Origin: Verrucomicrobiota bacterium
Lineage (GTDB): Bacteria; Verrucomicrobiota; Verrucomicrobiia; Limisphaerales; UBA9464
Assembly: GCA_947471985.1 (NCBI GenBank)
Contig: CANIZL010000057.1
Span: forward strand, 1-42,299
Direction of reading: 5' to 3'
DNA: 42,299 nt
Shown here: in pieces, positions 17,550 to 25,385 of the stretch
Numbering within the stretch: the stretch's first letter is position 1
Layout: the number at the start of each line of letters is the position of its first letter
Notes under the pieces: model-generated
Seen by the model: the letters and a program-made list of their open reading frames with translations, nothing else
Told to the model about the DNA's origin: nothing
Database searches by the model: none
Translations under genes and position numbers: made by a program

Positions 17550-18035
17550 TCAGTCCCGGAAGTTGGTAAAACTGAGTGCGGTGGGAAACTCCTCGTCCCG
17601 CAGCGCCTGCATGACGGTTTGCAGATCGTCCCGGTTCTTCCCCGTGACCCGGAGTTCATCGCCCTGAATGGCGGCGGTCACCTTCACACCCAGGCCGCGG
17701 ATGAACCCGCTAATTTCCTTGGCTACTGCGCCTTCGATTCCCTGCTTGATCTTGATCACCTGCCGCGCGTGGCCGAGCGGCGAGAGCTCGGCCTCGCCCT
17801 GATCCACATTCTTCAGGGAGATGCCCCGCTTGCTCAAACGGCCCACCACGATCTCCACCAGCGTCTTGATCCGGAAGGCGTCAGTGGCTTTGAGCTTGAT
17901 CTCATTTTTCTCGAGCACGATCTCGGCGCCCGCTCCTTTGAGATCAAAGCGGTTCAGCAATTCCTTCTGCGCCTGATGGACGGCGTTCTCGACTTCCATC
18001 GAATTCACCTTGGACACAACGTCGAAACTTGGCAT
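17550..18035 (-). CDS. yajQ: YajQ-family nucleotide-binding protein
   Basis: This 161-residue protein is full length for the family. It begins at the conserved MPSFDVVSKVNSMEV and includes NRFDLKG, VGRLSKRGI and the C-terminal RDDLQTVMQALRDEEFP. Family members bind nucleotides, and some (Xanthomonas, Pseudomonas) bind cyclic di-GMP and alter transcription. The cytosolic role here is unknown. Start 18035 was chosen from the conserved N-terminus; a frame extending to 18134 adds only Gly/Arg-rich codons. It is divergent from the JetD-like gene across 125 nt. Confidence 0.93.
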   Translation of the reverse strand: MPSFDVVSKVNSMEVENAVHQAQKELLNRFDLKGAGAEIVLEKNEIKLKATDAFRIKTLVEIVVGRLSKRGISLKNVDQGEAELSPLGHARQVIKIKQGIEGAVAKEISGFIRGLGVKVTAAIQGDELRVTGKNRDDLQTVMQALRDEEFPTALSFTNFRD

Positions 18036-18044
18036 GCCGCTAGG

Positions 18045-18082
18045 AAAGCGGATGAAAGCGGTGTTTTGAAGCCAAAAAGCGG
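18045..18082. promoter_or_regulatory. Phased AAAGCGG direct repeats
   Basis: Three copies of AAAGCGG start at 18045, 18055 and 18076, in the yajQ/JetD-like divergent intergenic region. The spacings of 10 and 21 bp equal one and two helical turns, as in many operator arrays. No known regulator is assigned. Confidence 0.3.
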
Positions 18083-18160
18083 TAAAAACCCGGCGCCCGC
18101 CCGCCCCGCCCCCACTTCCTCCGTGCCCCACCACGAACCATCGACGACCCTTTCGACGCG

Positions 18161-19267
18161 ATGAATCTCCTGCAGGTACCGATTGCGGTCGAACTCTTCC
18201 GCCAGTGGCGCACGGCCCGCGGCGAACGGGAGACCGCCGCCCGCCGGCCGTTTTCGCGCCGCTGGGAAGAGCTGCTCGAGGCGACGGGGATCGATTCTGC
18301 CAGCGACCGCCGCGACGCGGAACACGATGCCCGGGAACTGGCGACGGCGGGTTGGATTACGCTGAAGTCCGTTCCCCTCCGCCCGCAACTGCTCGAACGC
18401 ATCGCGATCCCGCTGGAACAGGAAACCGGCTGGTGCCGGGCGTTTGGCTATGTCGCCCCCACGGATGACACCGCTCGGCTCCTGCGGGAATTCGCCTGGG
18501 AACCCGCCCTCGCTTTTCTCACCACTGCCCGGGTGACTTTGCCGCTGGCCGATTTGCAGGCCTTGAATGCCTGGCTGGCCCGCCCTGCCCCCGCAATCGT
18601 GCCCGTGCCGATCAAGGAACGGTCGCTGGAAATTTTTGGCGACGAGAAGCGGCTCGATGGCTTGCTCAACTCCAGTTTGTTTGATGCGGGCCGACTGACC
18701 ACCGCGGCGCTGGGCTGCTTTCTGGCGTCCGAACCCCTGGGCTGGAAGCGGGGGCCGGCCACCGCCGTCGGGCAACCCGTGCTGATCCTGGAAAATGCGG
18801 CCACCTGGCACAGCTACGACCAATGGAACCAGGTTCACGGGCATTTCAGCGCAGTGGTCTACGGCGGCGGAAACCGGTTTCGGGATTCCGTGACCTTCCT
18901 TTCGGAAATCTTCCGCGAACTCGGCGGGCCGCGGCGGATCCTGTACTTCGGCGATCTGGATCCCGCCGGCCTGCGCATCCCGCGCTTGGCCAATCACCGG
19001 GCGGTGGCCGCAGGGCTGCCCCCGGTGGAACCACATCTCTGGAGTTACCGCCAGTTGTGGACCTTCCAGCCAACGCTTCCGCCACCCACCGAGGTGAACT
19101 CCGAGCCGATGACGCTGGAAGCCGCGGACCTGGCCTGGCTGGGAAAATTCGCGGAAACAGTTCACCCGTGGCTGAGCGCCGGCCGCCGACTGGCCCAGGA
19201 GCACATCGGCTGGACCCATCTGCAGCGGACCCACGCCACGCCGGCGGAAATCCTTCCGTCCGGCTAG
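18161..19267 (+). CDS. Stand-alone JetD-like (DUF2220) Toprim protein
   Basis: This 368-residue protein resembles the Wadjet defence nuclease subunit JetD. The N-terminal ~75 residues are helical and basic (FSRRWEELLE), suggesting a winged-helix DNA-binding part. The C-terminal half has the Toprim-like core: VLILENAATW with Glu211, then YFGDLDPAGLRI with Asp265 and Asp267, which would bind the catalytic metal as in topoisomerase VI A subunits. In Wadjet, JetD cleaves DNA recognised by the JetABC condensin. No jetA, jetB or jetC is in the window; the neighbours are yajQ and fabG, housekeeping genes. It may be a defence remnant, a solo nuclease, or part of a system with partners elsewhere. Confidence 0.75.
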   Translation: MNLLQVPIAVELFRQWRTARGERETAARRPFSRRWEELLEATGIDSASDRRDAEHDARELATAGWITLKSVPLRPQLLERIAIPLEQETGWCRAFGYVAPTDDTARLLREFAWEPALAFLTTARVTLPLADLQALNAWLARPAPAIVPVPIKERSLEIFGDEKRLDGLLNSSLFDAGRLTTAALGCFLASEPLGWKRGPATAVGQPVLILENAATWHSYDQWNQVHGHFSAVVYGGGNRFRDSVTFLSEIFRELGGPRRILYFGDLDPAGLRIPRLANHRAVAAGLPPVEPHLWSYRQLWTFQPTLPPPTEVNSEPMTLEAADLAWLGKFAETVHPWLSAGRRLAQEHIGWTHLQRTHATPAEILPSG

Positions 19268-19297
19268 AAAAAGAAACGGGGGCCGGCCAGACCAGCC

Positions 19298-20041
19298 CTA
19301 CATCACCATCCCACCGTCGACGGTCAGCACCTGACCCGTCACGTACCGGCCGCCCGGACCAGCGAGGTACAAGGCCGCGTGCGCGATGTCCTCCGCCTGA
19401 CCGAGATCGCCGAGCGGGATCTGCTTCAGGATCGCCTCCTTGACCTTGTCATCCAGCACCGCGGTCATGTCCGTGGCAATGAAACCGGGGGCGATGGCGT
19501 TGCAGGTGACCCCGCGGGAGCCGAATTCCTTGGCCACGCTCTTGGTGAAGCCAATCAGGCCCGCCTTGCTGGCCGCGTAGTTGGCCTGGCCGGCATTGCC
19601 GATGAGGCCGATGACGCTGGCGACATTGATAATGCGGCCCGTGCGCTGCTTGAGGAAGGAACGGGTAAACGCCTTGGTGAACAGGAAGGCGCCCCGGAGA
19701 TTCGTGTTGAGAACCACATCCCAATCGGCCTCGCTCATGCGCATGAGCAAACCGTCTCGGGTGACGCCAGCGTTGTTCACGAGCACGTCCACGCGGCCGG
19801 CCTCGGCCAAAATCTTTTCGGCGGCGGCAGTGACACTCGCGGAGTCGCTGACGTCGACCGCCAGCGCCCAGGCCCGGCGACCCAACGCGCGGACTTCCGC
19901 CGCCACTTTCTCGGAGTTCTCGACCGTGCGACTCACACACACGACATCGGCGCCCGCAGCCGCGAACTTGAGGGCGATCGCCCGACCGATTCCCCGGCCG
20001 GCGCCGGTAACAACCGCAATTTGATTGGCAATGGAATCCAT
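19298..20041 (-). CDS. fabG: 3-oxoacyl-[acyl-carrier-protein] reductase
   Basis: This 247-residue short-chain dehydrogenase has the features expected of FabG, the NADPH-dependent reductase of fatty acid elongation. TGAGRGIGRAIA is the cofactor loop and NNAG is present. Ser in NVASVIG, YAASK and NxK-type residues form the catalytic set. PGFIATDM and the C-terminal GQVLTVDGGMVM are typical. Start 20041 was chosen because the family begins a few residues before VAVVTGAG and the 35 upstream codons look random. It lies downstream of a metallophosphoesterase gene and is convergent with the JetD-like gene. Other SDR substrates remain possible because the rest of the fab cluster is absent. Confidence 0.88.
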   Translation of the reverse strand: MDSIANQIAVVTGAGRGIGRAIALKFAAAGADVVCVSRTVENSEKVAAEVRALGRRAWALAVDVSDSASVTAAAEKILAEAGRVDVLVNNAGVTRDGLLMRMSEADWDVVLNTNLRGAFLFTKAFTRSFLKQRTGRIINVASVIGLIGNAGQANYAASKAGLIGFTKSVAKEFGSRGVTCNAIAPGFIATDMTAVLDDKVKEAILKQIPLGDLGQAEDIAHAALYLAGPGGRYVTGQVLTVDGGMVM

Positions 20042-20180
20042 GAAGAAGTGATTAGGATTGCCCGGAGTCGGACTGTCAAAACCATCCGACGGAGCTGCCG
20101 GTACCAAAAAACGGGCGACCCAGGCCGGTGGAAGCCGAGGCCCCATCCGATTCGAGCCATGCCTGCCGCTGTCTCCAGCC

Positions 20181-21176
20181 TCAGGGCCAAGGCAGACGGT
20201 GCCGGGTAAAGCGATCCGCCTTGCGCTCGGCGCCCAGGTCCGCCGTCAACCAACCGCCGTCCTTGAGCAATTGCAATCCCGGGGGTGAAGGACACAACTG
20301 AACGCGGAACTCGCGCCAGCACCGCGCCCGACGCAGGGCGGTCGTATACCGCCGGGCGGTGGTGCCCAGCCAGGTGATCCGCGGGCATCCTGCCAGGCAC
20401 CGCGCGGTGCCCAGGATCAGCGGCGAATGCAGATGCCCGATCAGGGTGGCGGCCAACTGCGGGAGCCGGCGGCGCACCGCGGGAAGTTCATGCAAATACG
20501 CCAGGGCACTGGGATCGTGGCAGCACAGGGCAATGCGCTGATCCGCCCGCACCCGGTCGAACGCACCGGAAATCTCCTGCTGATGAGCTTCGTGTTGGGC
20601 CTGCCACCAGGCGTGCTCCGGGAGGGGCGTTTCCGGAGCAAACATCGGCCAAGCGGCCAGCGTGGAGGTAATGCCGATGAACACCAGTCCCTCGCCACCT
20701 TCCTGCACCCAGAAGCGCTTTAGGCCCAATTCCTGTTCGCACCGTTCCAAACTGCGCTGTCGCACCCCACCGGCACCGCCGAACAGACTCATTTTGCCCA
20801 GATCATGATCACCGATCGTCGTCAATAAACGGTCCCCGTACGCGGCCCGCAGCCGCCCCAGACATTCGGTGCTGCTCGCCAGGGCCGCGTCATCGCTCAC
20901 GCCGACAAAGGCGGTGTCGAGGGTAAAATCCCCGTTGGCCAGCACCCAATCGGCCGGACCAGCCTGATCGAGGATGGACGCCAAGCGATGGTTGTGTCCG
21001 TGCGGCACGGCCAGCCAGATCCACCGTCGCCACAGGCGCGCCACCAACCGCAGCACCGGATTGCCGACCACCCGGGATTCGTGCCCGGCCCGGGCCTGTT
21101 CCGCCGGTCCCGCCCAATGGACGTCGCTCAAAACCAACAGTCGCACGAGCCAGCGTGCCGGCCCGTCGCCCCGCAT
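20181..21176 (-). CDS. Calcineurin-like metallophosphoesterase
   Basis: This ~331-residue protein carries the metallophosphatase motifs in order: LSDVHW, NGDF, GDHD (in place of the usual GNHD), CCHDP and GHLHS. These bind two metals and hydrolyse phosphomonoesters or diesters. The substrate is unknown. ATG 21176 is preferred because it gives a short N-terminus before the first strand; a GTG at 21227 is also in frame. The gene is divergent from the DUF47-pit phosphate transport genes and shares a 134-nt upstream region with a Pho-box-like sequence, which suggests phosphate scavenging. Confidence 0.8.
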   Translation of the reverse strand: MRGDGPARWLVRLLVLSDVHWAGPAEQARAGHESRVVGNPVLRLVARLWRRWIWLAVPHGHNHRLASILDQAGPADWVLANGDFTLDTAFVGVSDDAALASSTECLGRLRAAYGDRLLTTIGDHDLGKMSLFGGAGGVRQRSLERCEQELGLKRFWVQEGGEGLVFIGITSTLAAWPMFAPETPLPEHAWWQAQHEAHQQEISGAFDRVRADQRIALCCHDPSALAYLHELPAVRRRLPQLAATLIGHLHSPLILGTARCLAGCPRITWLGTTARRYTTALRRARCWREFRVQLCPSPPGLQLLKDGGWLTADLGAERKADRFTRHRLPWP

Positions 21177-21233
21177 GACAAGGCGTCTTGAGGCCTTTTT
21201 TAGAAAACAATGCCCTCCGGCACTCACCCTTTT

Positions 21234-21266
21234 CTGTTACGAAATTGTAACACAACTGTGACATTC
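21234..21266 (+). promoter_or_regulatory. Pho-box-like triple direct repeat
   Basis: Three consecutive 11-bp units occur: CTGTTAC-gaaa, TTGTAAC-acaa, CTGTGAC-attc. The spacing and the 7+4 layout match PhoB boxes (CTGTCAT units with AT-rich 4-bp spacers). The site lies 44 nt before the DUF47-pit operon and 57 nt before the divergent phosphoesterase. The segment also contains an inverted repeat (GTTAC-6 nt-GTAAC), so a palindrome-binding regulator is the alternative. Confidence 0.55.
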
Positions 21267-21310
21267 AGTTCGTGCGTTCCGGCGGGCCGGGACTTACCCA
21301 GTGGCATCGC

Positions 21311-21940
21311 ATGTCTTTTTCTCTACAACGTCTTGTCGGTGGGGGTGGGATCTTCTTCGACCTCCTGGATCAAAGTGCGGAAGAAGCCCGCGCCAGCGTT
21401 CAATTGCTGGTCAAGCTCCTGAGCGCTCCGGGCGCGGGCTCGCTCGACGATTTCGCCCTGCTGCGCAAGAAGGACAAAAAGATCACCGAGGAACTGAGTC
21501 AGCGCCTGACCACGACCTTTTCCACACCCTTGGAACGGGAGGATATCGAGGCCGTTTCGAACGCCCTCTACAAGATCCCCAAGACTCTGGAGAAGTTTGG
21601 TGAACGCCTCCTGATCTCGCCCGATCGCGTCCGGCGCACGGATTTCAGCCGGCAGGCCCAGCTGTTGGAAAAGGCGACTGACACGGTGGTCCTCATGGTT
21701 CGCGAATTACGCGGCGGCACCCGGCTGGAAACGGTTAAGGAACAGAACGATCAACTGCAGTATCTCGAAGGCGAGGCGGACAAGCTCATGGTCGAACTGC
21801 TACGCCAGCTCTATACCGGAGAAAAGGACGCGGCCAGCGTCATCGCCCTGAAGGATCTTTACGATCTCCTTGAAAAGGTGATCGACCGCTGCCGGGACCT
21901 GGGGAACATCGTGTTCCACATTGTGCTCAAGAACTCTTAA
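21311..21940 (+). CDS. DUF47 / PhoU-like phosphate transport accessory protein
   Basis: This 209-residue all-helical cytosolic protein belongs to the DUF47 family related to PhoU. Landmarks include FFDLLDQSAEEA near the start, LEREDIEAVSNALYKIPKTL in the middle and LKDLYDLLEKVIDRCRDLGN at the end, with metal-binding type Glu/Asp clusters. Such proteins are encoded next to Pit transporters and are thought to control them. It lies 32 nt upstream of pit. ATG 21311 is chosen over 21272 because the extra codons are non-helical. Confidence 0.88.
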   Translation: MSFSLQRLVGGGGIFFDLLDQSAEEARASVQLLVKLLSAPGAGSLDDFALLRKKDKKITEELSQRLTTTFSTPLEREDIEAVSNALYKIPKTLEKFGERLLISPDRVRRTDFSRQAQLLEKATDTVVLMVRELRGGTRLETVKEQNDQLQYLEGEADKLMVELLRQLYTGEKDAASVIALKDLYDLLEKVIDRCRDLGNIVFHIVLKNS

Positions 21941-21972
21941 GGCGCCTCCCCGGCACCGTTTCCTGACACCCC

Positions 21973-23067
21973 ATGACGCTCCTTTTTGCGGTCATCCTCG
22001 TGGCCTTGGTGTTTGAGTACATCAACGGATTCCACGACACGGCGAACTCCATCGCCACCGTGGTCTCCACCAAGGTGCTGACCCCGCGTCTGGCAATCCT
22101 GCTCGCCGCCATCACGAACCTGCTGGGAGCGGTCATCGGGGCTGCCGTGGCGAAGACCATCTCGTCGGGACTGGTCGATGCCAAGTTTGTCACCACCACC
22201 ACCATCATCTGCGCCTTGCTGGGCGGCATCGTGTGGAACCTGATCACCTGGTGGTACGGCCTGCCCTCCAGTTCAAGCCACGCCTTGGTGGGCGGTTTGG
22301 TGGGATCCACGCTGGCCAGCGCAGACGGCAATTGGAGCGCCATTCTTTGGATCAAGGCCAAGGAGGGTGCGCCGTGGTACAAGTACGAGGGATTGGTTCC
22401 CAAGGTCTTTGTTCCCATGGTGATCTCCCCCGTGTTGGGTTTCTTCGTCGGCATGTTGGTGATGACCTTCCTGTATTTTCTCGTGCGCAAATGGCGCCCT
22501 CGCGTGGTCAGCCTGATCTTTGGTAAGTTGCAGCTGGTCAGTGCCGGTTACATGGGCCTCAGCCATGGACAAAACGACGCCCAGAAGACGATGGGCATCA
22601 TTGCACTAGCCCTGGCCGCCGCTGCCAAGGCCGGCACGTTGGAGGCCGCGCCGGAATGGCTGGGATTTCTCAAACACCCCTTCACCCTCGGCGCCGACGG
22701 CAAAGAAAACGTCGCCCTGTGGATCAAGATCACCTGCGCGATCGTCATGGCCGCCGGTACGGCGGCCGGCGGGTGGAAGATCATCAAAACCATGGGCCAC
22801 AAGATGGTGAAACTGCAGCCGATCCATGGTTTCGCCGCCGAAACCACCGGCGCCACCGTACTCGCCGTGGCTGCCCACTTCGGCATGCCGGTCTCCACCA
22901 CGCATGCGATCACCACGAGCATCATGGGCGTGGGTTGTGCCAAGCGATTCAACGCCCTCAACCTGAGCGTCGTCCAGCGAATCCTGGTGGCCTGGGTGCT
23001 AACGTTGCCCATCACCGCAGCCATGGGTTACCTGCTCGTCCGGGCCGTTAAGGCTTTCGGCGGTTGA
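21973..23067 (+). CDS. pit: Inorganic phosphate transporter, PiT family
   Basis: This 364-residue inner-membrane transporter has the duplicated PiT signatures. The first is EYINGFHDTANSIATVVST at the N-terminus and the second is GLSHGQNDAQKTMGII in the middle, each lying in a half of several hydrophobic helices. GLPSSSSHALVGGLVGS and MPVSTTHAITTSIMGVG are the matching second motifs. It imports phosphate, probably as a metal-phosphate complex or with cations. It forms an operon with the DUF47 gene, with a Pho-box-like site upstream and a hairpin terminator over its stop codon. Confidence 0.95.
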   Translation: MTLLFAVILVALVFEYINGFHDTANSIATVVSTKVLTPRLAILLAAITNLLGAVIGAAVAKTISSGLVDAKFVTTTTIICALLGGIVWNLITWWYGLPSSSSHALVGGLVGSTLASADGNWSAILWIKAKEGAPWYKYEGLVPKVFVPMVISPVLGFFVGMLVMTFLYFLVRKWRPRVVSLIFGKLQLVSAGYMGLSHGQNDAQKTMGIIALALAAAAKAGTLEAAPEWLGFLKHPFTLGADGKENVALWIKITCAIVMAAGTAAGGWKIIKTMGHKMVKLQPIHGFAAETTGATVLAVAAHFGMPVSTTHAITTSIMGVGCAKRFNALNLSVVQRILVAWVLTLPITAAMGYLLVRAVKAFGG

Positions 23068-23084
23068 TCCGCCGCCCGGTTTTT
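23058..23084 (+). terminator. Terminator of the DUF47-pit operon
   Basis: Arms CGGCGG (23058-23063) and CCGCCG (23069-23074) enclose a 5-nt loop that contains part of the pit stop codon. A T5 run follows at 23080-23084. Confidence 0.55.
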
Positions 23085-23122
23085 CCGCGGAGTCAGGCCC
23101 ACAATTCCTTTTCGAGACCGGG

Positions 23123-23145
23123 GCGGGTTTCCTACGGTAACCCGC
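23123..23145 (+). promoter_or_regulatory. Hairpin abutting the serS start codon
   Basis: A 7-bp inverted repeat GCGGGTT (23123-23129) / AACCCGC (23139-23145) ends exactly one base before the serS ATG. Folded in the mRNA it would occupy the ribosome-binding region. Confidence 0.35.
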
Positions 23146-24447
23146 ATGCTTGATATCAAGTTGCTGCGCGATCGCGCCGACTTCGTCGGTGAACGTCTGG
23201 CCACCCGGCACGCCGGGGATGAAGCCAAGGTGACCGAGATCCTCGCACACGACACCCGTTGGCGCGACGCGATCGCGGAGTCCCAGCAGCTCAAGGCCCG
23301 TCGCAACAGCGCGTCGAAGGAGATCGGCGCTCTCATGGGCCAAAAGAAGACCGCCGAAGCCGAAGCCAAAAAAGTCGAGGTCCGGGCCACGGGGGATCGG
23401 ATCGCCGAGCTCGACCAGGTATCCGCCGAAGCCGAAGCCGCCCGGGATGCGCTGTTGCTGACCGTCCCCAATCTGCCCCACGCCTCCGTGGCGCTGGGTC
23501 GCGAGGCCGCGGACAACCCGGAAATCCGCACCCACGGTGCGAAGTTCGACTACGCCTTCAAGCCCCGGAATCACATTGAGCTGTGCGAACAGCTCAAGCT
23601 CGTGGACTTCGCGCGCGGCACGAAACTGAGCGGCAGCGGATTCCTCCTCTACACCGGCTGGGGCGCCCGCCTCGAGCGTGCGCTCATCAATTTCCTGCTC
23701 GATCTCCACACCAGCGAACACGGCTACACGGAAGTCGCCCCGCCGTACATCATCGGCGAGCATTGCATGGTGGGCGTCGGACAGTTCCCGAAGTTCAAGG
23801 ATCAGGCCTACGCGGTGCAGGAAGGCCTGGATGGCTCCACGCTCGGCAAACTGTATCTCGTCCCGACGGCCGAAGCCCCGGTGGCCAACATTCATCGGGA
23901 GGAAATCCTCGCCGCCGAACAACTGCCGGTGCGCTATGTGGCTTACTCCCCGTGCTTCCGCGCCGAGGCGGGTGCTGCCGGACTGGGCACGCGCGGCATG
24001 ATCCGCGTGCATCAGTTCGACAAAGTGGAGCTGATCAAACTTGTGGAGCCCGAACAAGGCTATGCCGAACTCGAAGCCATGGTGGGCAATGCCGAAAAGG
24101 TGCTGCAACTTCTCGGCCTGCACTACCGCGTGATCAATCTGTGCACCGGCGACATGGGCTTCGCCTCGGCGAAAACTTATGACATCGAAGTCTGGGCGCC
24201 GGGTCAGGGACAGTATCTGGAAGTCTCCAGCTGCTCGAATTGCGAGGATTACCAGGCCCGGCGAATGAGTCTGCGCTACAAGACCGCCACCGGGGAAAAC
24301 CGTTTCCCACACATCCTCAATGGTTCCGGCACGGCGTTGGCGCGCTTGTTTGTGGCCCTCGTGGAGACCCACCAGCAGGCCGACGGCAGCGTCCTGATCC
24401 CGGAGCCGCTGCGCCCCTACCTGCGCACAGACCGGCTCACCGCCTAG
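23146..24447 (+). CDS. serS: Seryl-tRNA synthetase
   Basis: This 433-residue class II synthetase attaches serine to tRNA-Ser. The N-terminal MLDIKLLRDR and the following ~100 residues form the tRNA-binding coiled-coil arm. The core contains YTEVAPPYI (motif 1 region), CFRAEAGAAGLGTRGMIRVHQFDKVEL (motif 2, spanning several strands) and LNGSGTALARLFVALVE (motif 3). Length is normal. The start is firm because it matches the family N-terminus exactly. It ends 4 nt before lpxI, so the two are probably cotranscribed. Confidence 0.97.
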   Translation: MLDIKLLRDRADFVGERLATRHAGDEAKVTEILAHDTRWRDAIAESQQLKARRNSASKEIGALMGQKKTAEAEAKKVEVRATGDRIAELDQVSAEAEAARDALLLTVPNLPHASVALGREAADNPEIRTHGAKFDYAFKPRNHIELCEQLKLVDFARGTKLSGSGFLLYTGWGARLERALINFLLDLHTSEHGYTEVAPPYIIGEHCMVGVGQFPKFKDQAYAVQEGLDGSTLGKLYLVPTAEAPVANIHREEILAAEQLPVRYVAYSPCFRAEAGAAGLGTRGMIRVHQFDKVELIKLVEPEQGYAELEAMVGNAEKVLQLLGLHYRVINLCTGDMGFASAKTYDIEVWAPGQGQYLEVSSCSNCEDYQARRMSLRYKTATGENRFPHILNGSGTALARLFVALVETHQQADGSVLIPEPLRPYLRTDRLTA

Positions 24448-24451
24448 GTCC

Positions 24452-25255
24452 ATGACGCCGTTGGGACTGATCGCCGGCAACCGTTCGCTGCCGTTTCTCT
24501 TCGCCCGGGAGGCCCGGGCGCGGGGGCAGCGAGTGGTGGCCGTGGGGTTCACCAACGAGACCGATCCCGCCCTCGCCCGCGAAGTCGATGAACTGGTGTG
24601 GCTGCGCGTCGGCCAACTCGGCGCCCTGATCAAGGCCTTCTCGGAACGGGGCGTGAAGCAGTGCGTCATGCTCGGGCAGATCGCCCCCAAAAACCTCTTC
24701 GATGTCCGGCCCGATCTCCGCGCGATGGGCCTGCTCTTTCGCCTGAAAGAAAAGAATGCCCACACCATCTTCGGTGCGATCGGGACGGAACTGGCCAAGG
24801 ACGGTGTGGAATTAATTCCGGCCATCCCCTGGCTCCAAGCCTGGATACCCGGCGCGGGCTTTCACGCGGGTCCGCAACTCACCGAAACCCAGCAATCCGA
24901 TCTCACCTTTGGCGGGCGGATCGCCAAGGAGGTGTCCCGCCTGGAGATTGGACAGACCGTCGTGGTTAAGGACGGCACCGTCCTCGCCGTGGAGGGTTTC
25001 GAGGGCACCGACGCCTGCCTGGAACGGGGCGGCAAGCTGGCCGGCAAGAACGGTGGCGCGGTGGCGGTGAAGGTGGCCAAGCCGAATCACGACCTGCGCT
25101 TCGACCTGCCCTGCATGGGCACCCGGACACTGGAAATTGCGGCGGCGGCGGGGATCAAGGTACTGGGGTTTGAGGCGGACCGGACGATCCTGCTGGATCG
25201 CCCGACCCTGGAGGCCGACGCCAGGCGCAGCAACGTGGCGCTGGCGAGCATTTAG
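24452..25255 (+). CDS. lpxI: UDP-2,3-diacylglucosamine pyrophosphatase LpxI
   Basis: This 267-residue enzyme cleaves UDP-2,3-diacylglucosamine to lipid X and UMP in lipid A synthesis, replacing LpxH in many bacteria. GLIAGNRSLPFLFAREAR is the N-terminal signature. LGQIAPKNLF, VVVKDGTVLAVEGFEGTD and the C-terminal LPCMGTRTLEIAAAAGIKVL segment are also characteristic. It follows serS after 4 nt. Its presence implies an LPS-containing outer membrane. Confidence 0.93.
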   Translation: MTPLGLIAGNRSLPFLFAREARARGQRVVAVGFTNETDPALAREVDELVWLRVGQLGALIKAFSERGVKQCVMLGQIAPKNLFDVRPDLRAMGLLFRLKEKNAHTIFGAIGTELAKDGVELIPAIPWLQAWIPGAGFHAGPQLTETQQSDLTFGGRIAKEVSRLEIGQTVVVKDGTVLAVEGFEGTDACLERGGKLAGKNGGAVAVKVAKPNHDLRFDLPCMGTRTLEIAAAAGIKVLGFEADRTILLDRPTLEADARRSNVALASI

Positions 25256-25329
25256 TGAGCGCGGGCTCCCGGCCGCACTACCGAAGGCCCACCGGCAGCC
25301 CACCCTTCAAACACCGGGAGGCGCACACG

Positions 25330-25356
25330 AAAAGGGCGACCCCGAAAGGTCGCCCT
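25330..25356 (-). terminator. Terminator of the sigma factor gene
   Basis: A perfect 9-bp stem (AGGGCGACC / GGTCGCCCT, 25333-25341 and 25348-25356) with a 6-nt loop is followed on the minus strand by TTTT. It lies between convergent lpxI and the sigma gene and may serve both. Confidence 0.75.
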
Positions 25357-25385
25357 GACACCCACTTGGCAGTGTGCCGCCTGCT

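Noticed and set aside
22999-24825. 608-codon open frame on the minus strand across serS and lpxI
   Set aside because: It is antisense to two clear genes, and its translation is Arg/Gly/His-rich with no family features. High GC produces long antisense frames.
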